This document shows, piece by piece, positions 1-10,167 of a stretch of DNA of 64,000 nucleotides. A program made the translations under genes and the position numbers. Location of the stretch: assembly GCF_030272615.1 (NCBI RefSeq), contig NC_081414.1, positions 916,863,509 to 916,927,508 of the forward strand. Direction: 5' to 3'. The stretch's first letter is position 1. Each line of letters begins with the position of its first letter. The DNA comes from Cryptomeria japonica. Its lineage: Eukaryota; Streptophyta; Pinopsida; Cupressales; Cupressaceae. The notes under the pieces are model-generated. The model did not search any database, was not told the origin of the DNA, and was given only the letters and a program-made list of their open reading frames with translations.

Positions 1-849
1 TAACATTAGGTGGTTGAATTCTCTGAACTAGTTGTATGGCATGATTGTTATCCTTGTTAAGAGGAAGTCCTTTAGGCATCCCTCCCAAAACTACTAAGCA
101 CAACACTGTGTCACATTTCAGGCTAACTTATCAACACAAGTGAGTAATTCTAACTAAAAATTAATTTTAGTAAAACATATGGTTGATATGGATTCATTAT
201 AGCTAAGTTATATATGGACCACAACTTTTCCAATTGGAAGTGTCTATTAAATGTATATTTTATACCACTTTGGGTCTAATTACCAAAAAAAATAATTAAA
301 AAAAAACTTGATGTTTCAACAACTCTTACTCTTATAAATAATTTTTTTTTTTGAAATTTAAAAATACCCTTTTATAGATCTATAAGTAAATTTTCCAAAA
401 TATATATCTTTTAATATTTAAATTAGTTTTTTATATTTTATATTTTATTTTTATTGAAAGTAGGTCATCAACACTAAAATATAAGGTTGATTATCTTGTT
501 AAGGAAAAATACTAAAATTTATTTAAATTTTCTTTTTAAAAATATGATGCAGTAGAGAAAGGAATCTATGTCAAGATGATATAATTATATTCTAATTTGG
601 ATAAATAATTAAGAAAAAAGATGATGGGAATTGGAAAGAGTTATATTTCAGCACACGTAACTTTTCAAATTTATTGAAAAATATATATTTAAAAAAAATT
701 GTAAAAAATATATCCATGCACTAAAGTTTCAAGTTATCAATATACACAAAAAAATTGATGAAAAAAATACAAAAAATTACTAATTAAAGTGTGGTGGCTT
801 GTATAACTTCAATTTCAACATTTTATCAACAGCTAAATTATAGTGTTTA
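1..849. other. AT-rich flank, no gene seen
   Basis: AT-rich sequence with many A and T runs and no open frame that resembles a protein. It is the left flank of element T1 and would be continuous with 13690-14017 before that insertion. I see no terminal repeats or coding remnants in it. Confidence 0.6.
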
Positions 850-854
850 CTTTA
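850..854. repeat. Target site duplication of T1, left copy
   Basis: CTTTA lies directly before the TG of the 5' LTR and recurs directly after the CA of the 3' LTR at 13685-13689. A perfect 5-bp direct duplication is the usual mark of integrase-mediated LTR insertion and shows that both LTRs belong to one insertion event. Confidence 0.95.
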
Positions 855-1218
855 TGTAGCGTCATAAATTGTACGCACTTGCTAGGGTGGTACAATTTCA
901 CACCTAGTTTAGCACCCGCCTTAGTGCATTTTACATGCTGCATTGCATTTCTCCTTAAGCACTTAATTAATCAAATTAATTAGGTCTAAGGTCCTATTTC
1001 ATCATTCCCTACATCATAAAATTGGGCCCTTTTCACTAAAGCGCACCCTTCGCATTTTATTCCTCCAATGCACCACTTAATCAAAATTCCTAATTAAGTC
1101 CTATTTCGAACTTGGGGGCTTGGTTTCGGGGTCAAAACATCTCGAAATCACCTGTAACTTCGGGATTCTCTCTAAAATCATCATATCCGACGGCCCTGAA
1201 AATTTGGTGAAAAGTTGT

Positions 1219-1253
1219 CGGGACCGTGGCACCCGGAGTGCAACATGGTCCCG
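1219..1253 (+). repeat. Small inverted repeat in T1 LTR
   Basis: CGGGACC at 1219-1225 and GGTCCCG at 1247-1253 are perfect inverted partners around a 21-nt loop that contains a GTGGCACCC segment. The motif resembles the GGGACCATGGCGCC units of the antisense intron array at 11125. It may fold in the U3/R transcript; this is inference. Confidence 0.55.
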
Positions 1254-1373
1254 GACATTTTTCCCAAAATTTTAGGAGCGCGATCCAATCATAAAATAAA
1301 GCTTAACCCCAAGAAATTGGCGGGATATTCAATCTCTAGGTCGGCCAAAATACGAATTTACGACCTAGGGTTT

Positions 1374-1385
1374 CATACATAAAAG
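1374..1385 (+). promoter_or_regulatory. Probable TATA box of T1 LTR promoter
   Basis: CATACATAAAAG is followed by a pyrimidine-rich CTCTCTTTCC stretch, a common setting for LTR transcription starts in plants. The same sequence occurs in the 3' LTR. The start site was not measured. Confidence 0.5.
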
Positions 1386-1998
1386 CTCTCTTTCCTCATT
1401 TGAAGGGATTTGATTTTTGTTTCCAGGAACTTCATATGCAGCGAAAGGGCAGATCTTTGAAGACTTCAACATCTTGCAACATCTTTCTATCAAGCATCTG
1501 TCAAATTCATTCATCCACTTAGGGCTTGGAAGACATTGAAGAACAATAGGAGATTACTGACTGAAGATTGGCTTGTACTCCTCCCTTGAGGGTTGGGTAT
1601 GATTTCATGTTGTTTTCATGTCTTTACATAAGCTTCAATACATCATTTATTCATGCTTTAGATCACTTTGCATCTTGATTTAGAGCATTTACGTTATCAT
1701 TTACAAGCAATTAGGGTTTACTTTCTAGGTTGCTCTAGTTTGCTTTCTTGCATTTTAGGACCTTGCACACACACTAGGTTTGCACACACAATACATTTTA
1801 CAAAACAACTTGGCTATTCGTGGAGGTGGAAATCACCGAAGTGGGGGTTTGACTAAGGAAAAACCCTATATAGCCACCCATACACCCTTTTCCAGATATC
1901 ACTGCAGGTTTCGGGATTCAGACGACGCCGCGGGATATAGATCCGGAGAAAGAAGGTTGAGACAGCACTCTGTATCAAATTGCAAAGCAGAAGACTGG

Positions 1999-2096
1999 GA
2001 CAGGGGCGCTGGGTGCCCTGGTCCTACCAAGACAGGGGCGCTGGGCACCCTGGTCCCTGGGACAGAGGCGCTGGGCGCCCTGGTCCTCCGGACAGA
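1999..2096 (+). repeat. GC-rich tandem repeat in T1 5' LTR (3 units)
   Basis: Units beginning GACAGRGGCGCTGGG start at 1999, 2031 and 2061. Each carries a CCCTGGTCC core and the run ends with GACAGACAG. The 3' LTR has two units (about 13196-13260), so the array changes copy number. The core is close to the minus-strand core of the antisense intron array and to the hairpins at 36054-37517. Confidence 0.85.
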
Positions 2097-2520
2097 CAGT
2101 TTGCAGACAGCTTTCCGACAGTGTTCCAGAGTGCAGAACAACAGTTTCCGGTGCAGTTTTCAGGATAGTGGTGCCCGCGCTCCCGTCCTGAACATTTTCA
2201 GTCCGATTTTAACTCCGGGTACACATCTGCATTCTTATTTCATCCTTGTATTTACAGCTGTTCATTGTTTAATCTCAATTCTGCAATCTTGTTATTAGTT
2301 CATACTTGCATTTTGCGATTAGGGTTTGAACTTGCATTACTTGATCTTACAATTTCAACAAGGGAATAGAAATCCTAATAGATATCCCGTGGCTCTCTCT
2401 TTCACCAAAAGAAGTAGCCAGTTGTGCGATATCTCTAGGCTCTTTCGTATTCCGTAATGTGTGTCAAAAGGTAGGATTAGGGCATGATTAACCTAGTCTC
2501 GCTTTTTCCCCTACACATTT

Positions 2521-2538
2521 TGGTGAACCCGACGTGAA
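2521..2538 (+). other. Primer binding site of T1
   Basis: TGGTGAACCCGACGTG starts three bases after the LTR end. The leading TGG pairs with the CCA end of a tRNA, as expected for minus-strand priming. I cannot name the tRNA with confidence from memory. Confidence 0.7.
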
Positions 2539-2676
2539 TCTATCATTGCTTCCTCTTGCATTACATTTGTTAGATCTAGATCTAGATTTAGTGTGTTTTC
2601 ATTTCATTTTCATTAAAGAAAAAAAAAAGTGTGTTTCTTTGCATTGTGCGTTTAAATTTTATGCAATCTTTTCAAA

Positions 2677-3705
2677 ATGTCAGATTTTTATTTGCAAAAT
2701 GTTCATGCTTTTGATGATTATTATGAGTATAGCCAAGATGAATTAGATGAAGCTTTAGATGAGTTTTTAAACCCTAAAGATGCCAAACCTTCATTTTACC
2801 AAAAACTCATAAACCTTGTTACTATGCCATTTAGGTGTGATGAGAAAGATAAGTCGAATGATTCCTCTCAAGGATACATTCCTATCAACTCTTCCCCTGA
2901 ATCTAGTAACATGGTTGTTTTCAATAATCCCCTCTATGGGGAGATGTCTCCTTTTGAATCAAAAGACAAAACTTTTAACCGATATGATCATGCTTTGTTG
3001 GATGATGCTCTTGATGACTTTGTGGCTTTATTGAAATCTTTAAACAAGAACAAGGCCTCTAAATTGGTTAACATGATAAACTTGAATGAACATAATAAGC
3101 CTCTCTTTGAAGTCCAAGGTGCTTATCCTTCTCCCACCTTTCAAGTTCTTAAATCACCTCTCCTTACTATCCAAGGAAGGTATGATCATGATTCCTTTCG
3201 TACCCCGAATAAACCAATCATCACCGTGCAAGGAAGAAAACCTGTAAGTCCTTAAAGTTATGCTAAACAAATAACTAGAGAGAGTTATCATGCGGTTGCC
3301 CATACTTATCATACTAGAAATAATAGGCAACCTAATCCTCCTCCTGTTATTCCAGTTTCCCTTCCTAATCCTCAACCAATTCTTCCTCAAGCTCCCCGTA
3401 TTTCGCAAGTTATGGGTAAGGAGTATGATCTCATAGAACAACTTAAAGCTACCCCTGCTAAGATATCCCTTTGGGATTTGATTCAAACTTCTTCTGCTTA
3501 TCATGGAATGTTACAAGATGCCTTGAAAGATTTGAATGTTCCTCCACCGAATACATCTAGTAATATAGCATCTTTTGTTAACTCTGTGATGAATCCTAAA
3601 GCTCAAATTGTGTTTACCCAAGATGAGTTGCCTACTAGTGAAATTCAACAACAATATGATCCCTTGATGATTGTGGTTATCATGAAAGACACTGCTATAA
3701 GATGA
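2677..3705 (+). CDS. T1 N-terminal region replacing Gag
   Basis: About 340 codons including one nonsense codon (TAA 3253) and ended by TGA 3703. I do not recognise a family. It is acidic, with two related stretches (DELDEALDEF near residue 23 and LLDDALDDF near residue 108) and three spaced copies of a [VI]QG-containing segment around residues 145-190. A proline-rich stretch follows near 3340-3400. From about 3412 (VMGKEYDLIEQLKATP) it aligns with the pre-protease part of T2 (EYDLVE then LGKTP). So the first ~240 residues stand where T2 has its 624-residue Gag. No capsid-like block and no CCHC knuckle is seen. It may be a highly diverged Gag or an unrelated replacement. Confidence 0.7.
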
Positions 3706-6351
3706 ACACTAGTAGATAATGGCTCTGGCCTTAATGTGTGTAGCATTAATTTATTGCATAAGATGAATGTGGATACGTCTCTTATTGAGCCTGACTCTCG
3801 TCCCATTTGTGGCTTTGACAATGTGGCTAAGACTTCATTAGGTATCATCACCTTACCTCTCATAGTAGGACCTGTTACTTTGCCTACTCCTATCCATGTT
3901 ATGCCGGGAAATTTAACATATAACTTGTTATTAGGGAGGCCTTGGATTCACAGCATGCAAGCTGTCCCCTCTACATTGCATAGACAAGTTAAATTCGTTT
4001 ATAACAATAAGACATACACCTTGATGGGTGATACTAATTTTCAAGCTTGTCTACAAACATCTACTTCCAAAGGGAGTTCTTCTAAGCCATCCTCGTCTAG
4101 TGATGACTCTTTAAACAAGAAACCTATCGATGAATCCTCGCTCTCCGATGATCGGAATTCTTTGGATGAGTCTAGAGCTCCTGAAGAGGATCCTTCTCGA
4201 CTTGAAACTACACATAAAAAGGATTTTGATCCTGAGAAGGTTCTCGTAGAGGATGATTGGGGATCTCTTGATTTTAACCCTACCTTTGTAGGTGAATATA
4301 AGGTTCCTTCTAGAGAAATTAAAATTGAAAAGAAGGAAGAAGCTGAAAATCATAAAGTTGAAAAGAAAGAAGAAGCTAAAAATCAATCAACCTTACCTGA
4401 ATCTATGAGTAATAATTTTGTGGCCGCTTCTCAAACTTCTTCTCCTCACATCTATAATTATGAAGAGTTTGATTCTTTGTCTTATGAAAAACCACCTTCT
4501 CTTCCTGAAATGGCTGATCGTTATGGTCGTGGTTTTTGCATTTTTGCTAAACATGGGTATCATGGAAAAGGTTGTGGTGCTCATGAACAAGGGATAAGAG
4601 TTCCTTTAGAGACTAATTTTCACAATTATGCCTTTGGACTTGGCTATAATCCCTGTAGACGTACTAAAGCTTCTAAAAGACCATGCATTAGTGTTAATGC
4701 TATTTCTACATCTCTATCAATGCAGCACCCTGAGTATATTGATGGGGATCCTTCGGGTGACTGTGCTTTGGATATCTTCCCTACCGATGATGCTTTAGCT
4801 GAGTTCTTGGGAGCCTATGACACTCTTCCTCGTTATCATCACAATAGGGGACTCCCTTATTGTTTGAACACCAAAGCCTATTTTGGAAAAGAGATTGATA
4901 ATGATGAGATTGTGAAAGAATTCCCTCAGTTAAAGGACACTCCTCAAAAAAGTAATCTTCTCATAAGTGATACCACTGATGTTAAGATAGACCTTTGCAA
5001 TAAAGAGAAAGTTATTAAAATTGGAAAATGTTTGGATGAAGAGGAACAGAAACAATATGAAGAACTATTGCATGAATTCCCTGAGATCTTTGCTTGGACA
5101 TATTCTGACATGCCTGGTATAGATCCTAAGATTGTTACTCATAATATTGTCTTAGTTCCTGATGCTAAGCCCGTGAAACAAAAGATTCAAAAAATGAATC
5201 CTAAGGTGGCTCTGCTTGTTAAGGCTGAGATTGAAAAATTATTGGAGGCTGGATTTATCCACCCTATTGACTATTCCCCATGGATTTCAAATATTGTCGC
5301 TGTGGCTAAACCAGACAACAAAATAAGAATGTGTACTAACTTTCAGGATCTAAATAAGGCTTCTTTAAAAGATGATTTCCCTCTTCCAAACATTGACATG
5401 ATAGTTGATTCTACGGCAGGACATGCCTTGTTATCCTTCATGGATGGTTTTTCGGGCTACAATCAAATTTTTATTAACCCTCAAGATCAATTCAAAACTG
5501 CTTTCACCACTCCTTGGGGTACGTTTTGTTGGATAATGATGCCTTTTGGACTTAAAAATGCCAGTGCGACTTATCAACGAGCGATGACCCTTATCTTTCA
5601 TGATTATATGCATAAGATTTTAGAGGATTATGTTGATGATATTTTGGCCAAATCCTTTCTTCGCATGGATCATGTTAAAGTCCTTCGTCAAATCTTTGAA
5701 AGAATTCGTAAATATCACATGCGCTTGAATCCCCGAAAATGCGTTTTTGGTGTGGATAGTGGAAAACTATTAGGGTTCATAGTTTCGCATCGTGGGATTG
5801 AGGTGGATACTAAGAAAATAGATGCTATTGTCAACATGCCACCTCCTAGAAATGTGTCTCAACTTAAAAGCTTACAAGGAAAGATTCAAGCTATTCGTAG
5901 GTTCGTGTCTCAGCTTGCGGATCGTACCTTTCCTTTTACTCAAATTCTTAAAAAGGATATCACTTTTCAATGGAATGAGGATTGTCAGCAAGCATTTGAA
6001 GATTTAAAAGTGTATTTGGCTATTCCTCCTATTCTTCAACCTGCCGAACCTTCTAAACCCTTCCTTCTATATACAGCTGCTTCCTCTCATGCTCTCGCAG
6101 CATTGTTGGCAGAACATGATAAAGATGGTAAGGAATGTCCGGTTTATTACATAAGTCGTACCTTACTCGATTATGAGACCCGATATTCTACGATAGAAAG
6201 ACAATGCTTGGCCTTGGTATTTGCGACTCAGAAATTGAGACATTATCTTTTGAATTCAGAAGTCCATGTCATGGTAAAGTTTGATCCTTTGAAGCATCTT
6301 TTCTCTAAAACTGATTTATCAGGACGTCTAGCTAAGTGGGTTATGATGTGA
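3706..6351 (+). CDS. pol: T1 protease, reverse transcriptase and RNase H
   Basis: An open stretch of 881 codons. The protease active site is VDNGSGLNVCS near 3715; the LLGRPWIH motif follows near 3925. The linker (about 4050-4950) is charged, with a KVEKKEEA repeat and a glycine-rich segment near 4520-4650 (FAKHGYHGKGCGAHEQG) resembling a G-patch. RT begins near 5080; visible motifs are LLSFMDGFSGYNQ, MPFGLKNASATYQR and the catalytic YVDD near 5630. RNase H follows (FLLYTAASSHALAALLAEHD, then YSTIERQ), ending in a tether-like stretch. TGA at 6349 falls where relatives have Trp after WVMM-like sequence (T2 has WVMI). RT catalytic residues look intact. Confidence 0.92.
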   Translation, partial: TLVDNGSGLNVCSINLLHKMNVDTSLIEPDSRPICGFDNVAKTSLGIITLPLIVGPVTLPTPIHVMPGNLTYNLLLGRPWIHSMQAVPSTLHRQVKFVYNNKTYTLMGDTNFQACLQTSTSKGSSSKPSSSSDDSLNKKPIDESSLSDDRNSLDESRAPEEDPSRLETTHKKDFDPEKVLVEDDWGSLDFNPTFVGEYKVPSREIKIEKKEEAENHKVEKKEEAKNQSTLPESMSNNFVAASQTSSPHIYNYEEFDSLSYEKPPSLPEMADRYGRGFCIFAKHGYHGKGCGAHEQGIRVPLETNFHNYAFGLGYNPCRRTKASKRPCISVNAISTSLSMQHPEYIDGDPSGDCALDIFPTDDALAEFLGAYDTLPRYHHNRGLPYCLNTKAYFGKEIDNDEIVKEFPQLKDTPQKSNLLISDTTDVKIDLCNKEKVIKIGKCLDEEEQKQYEELLHEFPEIFAWTYSDMPGIDPKIVTHNIVLVPDAKPVKQKIQKMNPKVALLVKAEIEKLLEAGFIHPIDYSPWISNIVAVAKPDNKIRMCTNFQDLNKASLKDDFPLPNIDMIVDSTAGHALLSFMDGFSGYNQIFINPQDQFKTAFTTPWGTFCWIMMPFGLKNASATYQRAMTLIFHDYMHKILEDYVDDILAKSFLRMDHVKVLRQIFERIRKYHMRLNPRKCVFGVDSGKLLGFIVSHRGIEVDTKKIDAIVNMPPPRNVSQLKSLQGKIQAIRRFVSQLADRTFPFTQILKKDITFQWNEDCQQAFEDLKVYLAIPPILQPAEPSKPFLLYTAASSHALAALLAEHDKDGKECPVYYISRTLLDYETRYSTIERQCLALVFATQKLRHYLLNSEVHVMVKFDPLKHLFSKTDLSGRLAKWVMM

Positions 6352-8256
6352 ACTGAATTTGACCTTAAATTTGTTTCACAAAGAGAAATTAAAGGACAAG
6401 CATTGACCGATCACTTAGTTGAGGCCCCTTCACCTTTCTCCTTCCCTAACCCTGAGTCCTTTCCTGACGACTTCATTCTTTCTATAGAGAAAGATGAAAC
6501 TTGGGAGTTATACTTTGATGGCTCTAAGTGTCGTACGGGATCGGGGGCAGGTGTTGTTCTGATTTCTCCTACAAAGAAGTCCATTCCTTTATCATATCGT
6601 CTAAATTTCCTGTGTACCAATAACATTGCTGAGTATGAGGCTCTTATAGAGGGGATAAAAGCAGCCTTAGCTCTAAATATAAAACACATACATATCTATG
6701 GAGATTCGCAATTGATTATAAGACAAGTAACAGGAATATATCAAGCCAAACAAGACAAATTATCGCAATATAAAGACCTTGCTATCTCTTTATTACAAAA
6801 TTTCGATTCTTATACTATGGAACCCGTTCCTCGAAAAGATAATCGACATGCGAATGCAATGGCATGTGTGGCTTCTCTAGTATCTTTAGAGGACCCTGTG
6901 GTCGATCTTAAATTCGTTATTCACAACCTTATTTCTCCAACTATTGTAGATGATTCTAGCCTGGTAACATGTTGTGACTTTGTAGACTCAGACGAATGGT
7001 ACTCGCATATCGTAAGATATTTGACTGATGGTACCTTTCCTGATTCCTCTAATAGGAACACTAGGGCTAGAATCCGCAAGTTGTCTGCTAGGTATATCAT
7101 TCTTTCTAATGTCCTATACCGAAGGGGTTATGATGGTCTTCTCCTTCGTTGTCTTAACAAGTTGGAAATCCCTGTTGCTCTTGAAGAGGCACATTCAGGT
7201 GCCTGTGGGGGGCATTTTGGGGGCAAATCCTTGGTTCATAGATTGCTTCGTATGGGATACTATTGGCAAACTATGCAGAAGGATTCCTTTTCATTTGTTA
7301 AAAAATGTCATCAATGTCAACAACACAATAATCTGATTCATGCTCCCACCCAAGAACTCCGTTCTCAAGTAGCTTCTTGGCCTTTCTCCGCATGGGGTTT
7401 GGATCTTATTGGAAAAATCTCTCCTCCTTCATCTCAAGGACACACCTTCATTATAACCGCAACATATTACTTTACAAAGTGGGTAGAAGCTACTCCCCTT
7501 CGCTCTACTACTGCTGAAGTGATTTGTCAATTTCTGCTAGAAAACATTATTTCTCGATTCAGGATACCTTCCACTATAATCTCAGATAATGGGACATCAT
7601 TTAAGAACAAGGACGTGAAGAAATTCCTTGAGAAGTATCATATCAAACATCGATTTTCTACACCTTACTATCCTCAATCAAATGGCCAAGCCGAATCATC
7701 CAATAAGATAATTGAACAAATTCTTCGCAAAACCGTGAATAAGCATGGTAAGGATTGGAGTAACCAGCTGATCTATGCTCTTTGGGCCTACCAAACGAGT
7801 GTACGAATTGCTACGGGAACTACTCCTTATAATCTTGTTTATGGTGTTGATGCTATTATGCCCTTAGAATTAGAGATTCCATCACTTAGGGTTTCTCTCA
7901 AAGGTATAGTAGATGATGACTCTTATAGAGAACAATGACTTCAACAGCTTGAGATGCTTGATGAATAGCGCATAAACGCTCTTGAACATATTCAAGCGTA
8001 TCACAAAACTCTACAACGAAGCTATAATGATAAGGTCATTCAACGTTCCTTCTCAGTAGGTGACTTAGTCCTTTATGAGAATCAGCGCAATGTGAATGCC
8101 TTACCTACAGAAAAGGGAAAATTTAGTCCTAATTGGCTTGGACCATATATCGTTATTGAGGATTATGGATCAGGTGCTTACAAAATAGTGGATGTAGACG
8201 GTACGCCTCTTAAAGAACCTATTAATGCTATGCACTTGCGTAGATATTATGCTTAA
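6352..8256 (+). CDS. pol: T1 archaeal-type RNase H and integrase
   Basis: Continues the same frame. The aRNH domain (about 6500-6890) shows YFDGS, AEYEAL and GDSQL, but the fourth acidic site reads HANAMA where T2 has AVDAMA, so the last Asp is Asn. Integrase starts near 7180 with the HHCC finger (HSGACGGHFGG, then CHQCQQH). The DDE core shows GLDLIG, ISDNG and GQAESSNK, all present. The C-terminal part includes VGDLVLYEN and NWLGPYIV and ends MHLRRYYA. TGA 7936 and TAG 7966 interrupt the C-terminal third, so integrase would be truncated after the DDE core. Confidence 0.9.
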
Positions 8257-8896
8257 TTCTTCATTCTTCATCTATCTTCTTTTTCAATTCTTCAACATTG
8301 GATAATATGTTAGTATCTCTTAATTAAAGCAAAATAGAATTAAATGTTATGTTGTTTAATCTATATTGCTTCGTTCCTGACAAGCGTGTCTTCTTACTTT
8401 ATAGTTTGTTTTGAATTCATTTATGTAAATTGTAAAAGATTTACATTCCTATTATGCTAGCATATTATATAGTGTCTTTATGTGTTAAGTAGAATCGTAT
8501 CATGTTGTGTTTAAATTCAGAATTAAATCACATTAGTTATATGATTCTTAGACTTAATGCATATTTCTTCCTTATCATCAATGTAGTACTTGATTAAATA
8601 TTTAATTAAGTCACACATGTATCAATTTAATCATGGAGCATTGAGAAATCAATCACATGGAAATTAAATTTGGAACATACATGTACATTTACCAAATGAA
8701 TTAGATTTAATCAAAACAAAATATACATTGTTTTAAGCATTAAAGATAACACATTTGAGACAAAGAGAAGCATGTATATATACATATATATATATGTGGA
8801 TCGTATACAAAAATAGGTCACTGTATATCCAAAATGTGACCTCTCTTTTACATCATAAAATCATCTCCTATCCCTAGGGCTAGTGGCTGGAGAGTG
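8257..8896. other. Spacer between sense pol and antisense gene in T1
   Basis: About 640 bp of AT-rich DNA without a plausible gene. It has a short (AT)n-rich stretch near 8775-8797. It separates two convergent genes, so 3' ends of both transcripts should lie here. I saw no clear terminator signal beyond generic AT-rich sequence. Confidence 0.6.
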
Positions 8897-9303
8897 TCAA
8901 CTGGACGCTCCCTCCTGATCTGGCCGTGAAGGTGGACCCATGGGTGTGTAGCGCAATACAGATCGTGAGTGACTCTGAGAGGAACTCCTATGATCCCTAT
9001 CCATAAGGATCGCGTGATAGGTGGTAGCCTCGGCCTGAGCTGCTGCTAGATCTCGCTGCGCCTGCTAGAGGTCCTCTGATAGGACTCTCTCTCTCTGTTG
9101 CACCCGCTGGACGTCCTCTGATAAGACTCTCTCTCTCTCCCTCCATATATCTACCTGTACTCGGAATGGGGAAAACAAGTCCTCATGCCGACCTGCATTC
9201 CCCTGAGGCCTATAGGCAATCTGTGAGGAACTGGGGATCTGTGCTATCATGGAAATGTCTGTCATTGCCTGCTGAATCAGGGAATGCCACTCCTGCACAT
9301 TAG
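8897..9303 (-). pseudogene. Exon 3 of T1 antisense gene
   Basis: Starts after CCACAG and continues the exon 2 frame when spliced (CCA G then CT AAT). It encodes QEWHSLIQQAMTD, then duplicated RERVLSEDxQ stretches produced by a short direct DNA repeat around 9075-9150, then an Ala/Gln-rich helix (AAAQAEATTYH) and a Ser-rich tail. TAG interrupts near 9065. Heptad-like spacing suggests a coiled coil. The end at TGA 8897-8899 is the first stop not explained by a single transition in a longer frame, so it is a provisional end. Confidence 0.65.
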
Positions 9304-9383
9304 CTGTGGCAGTAGAACAGATTTTTTGTTAGTACCATTCTATATCATCAAAACATTAATCAATCAATATAAAACTACTATAC

Positions 9384-10167
9384 CTGGATCTCCCTCACGC
9401 CAGTAGGGATCATGATATGGTACCATCTGTTCCTGGGCACCGCTAGGCTCCCCTCGCTCGAATAATCTGTGCACGATGGGTGTAGGCTGGATGGTACTAG
9501 GAACAGGTCTCCGTATCGCCTCATGTTCCCCCTGTTGGGGAATAAGAGGTGGATCCAGAGCTATGGTATCCTCTCCTGAATGGTGGGGAGCTGCATCCGA
9601 TTCCTCCTCATCATCTCTATCCTCCTCCTTGTCATCCTCATCCTCATCCGCATCATCACCTGCATCTCCCTCATCCTCCTCTCTATCTGTATCCTCCTCC
9701 TCCTCCTCGGCACTGGACTGATCGCCTGTAGGTGGATCAGGATCTCTCGCCTCCTCATGATCCTCTCCCTCCTTTGGCTCCTCTTACCTAGATCCCTGGT
9801 CCTCGTCTTGGTCTCCATGTCTCCATGGGCCTGGATAGCCAGTCGGATGATCTGGTGAAAAGATAGGACCTGGATATGATCTCATAAACCATGAGACGTA
9901 CCTGCACTATGCTCCAGGCTCTGCAGAGTAGTCAGTGACTACATCCTAATCAGATCCCTCTAAGTCTGTAGTCTCAATGTCATCTACCGTTGGTCTCGCT
10001 ACTGCTCTAGGTCTGGGAAGGACCTGTGAGTGTCGAGTATAGATGGGCACATCGGCTGGAACACACTGCTCTAGCCCGAATTGCCTCCGTACTCGGTCGA
10101 AGTAGAAAGGGACTATGATGTGTGCATATCATCCTCGCAGTAGGCGGTTCCTCTGTAGGCATGCTAA
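9384..10167 (-). pseudogene. Acidic linker of T1 antisense protein (rest of exon 2)
   Basis: The exon 2 frame continues past TAG 10168 with several further stops. It encodes an RVRRQFGLEQ-like stretch, then a strongly acidic run (Glu/Asp repeats, 9590-9720 on the plus strand seen as TCC-rich DNA), then a proline-rich tail ending at a GT splice donor. The acid run is coded by imperfect GAG/GAT triplets and looks like a slippage-prone region. The plus-strand Ser/Leu-rich frames over it are shadows. Confidence 0.65.

Larger units (their letters stand above)
855..2517 (+). repeat. T1 5' LTR (1663 bp)
   Basis: Starts TGTAGCGTC and ends CCCCTACACA. It matches 12054-13684 throughout. It contains a TATA-like box near 1374, a GC-rich inverted pair at 1219-1253 and three 30-32-bp GC-rich repeats at 1999-2096. 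The downstream LTR lacks exactly one 32-bp unit, which accounts for the whole length difference of 1663 versus 1631. Confidence 0.95.
2677..8256 (+). pseudogene. T1 polyprotein, single frame with five nonsense codons
   Basis: One reading frame runs from ATG 2677 to TAA 8254-8256 (1,859 codons) with no frameshift. It is interrupted by TAA 3253, TGA 3703, TGA 6349, TGA 7936 and TAG 7966. Most of these sit where the family has Trp, Arg or Gln, so C-to-T or G-to-A transitions explain them. Domain order: unusual N-terminal region, aspartic protease, variable linker with a glycine-rich G-patch-like segment, RT, RNase H, aRNH, integrase. The product would process itself and copy and insert the element. 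There is no recognisable Gag. The frame begins 160 bp after the primer site, much closer than in T2. Confidence 0.9.

Noticed and set aside
1668-2298. Small frames in the T1 LTR as genes
   Set aside because: They recur in both LTRs, overlap promoter and GC-rich repeats, and have no domain.
9476-9858. Plus-strand Ser- or Leu/Ile-rich frames
   Set aside because: They are shadows of the minus-strand acidic linker, where GAG/GAT-rich coding gives TCC-rich complement.
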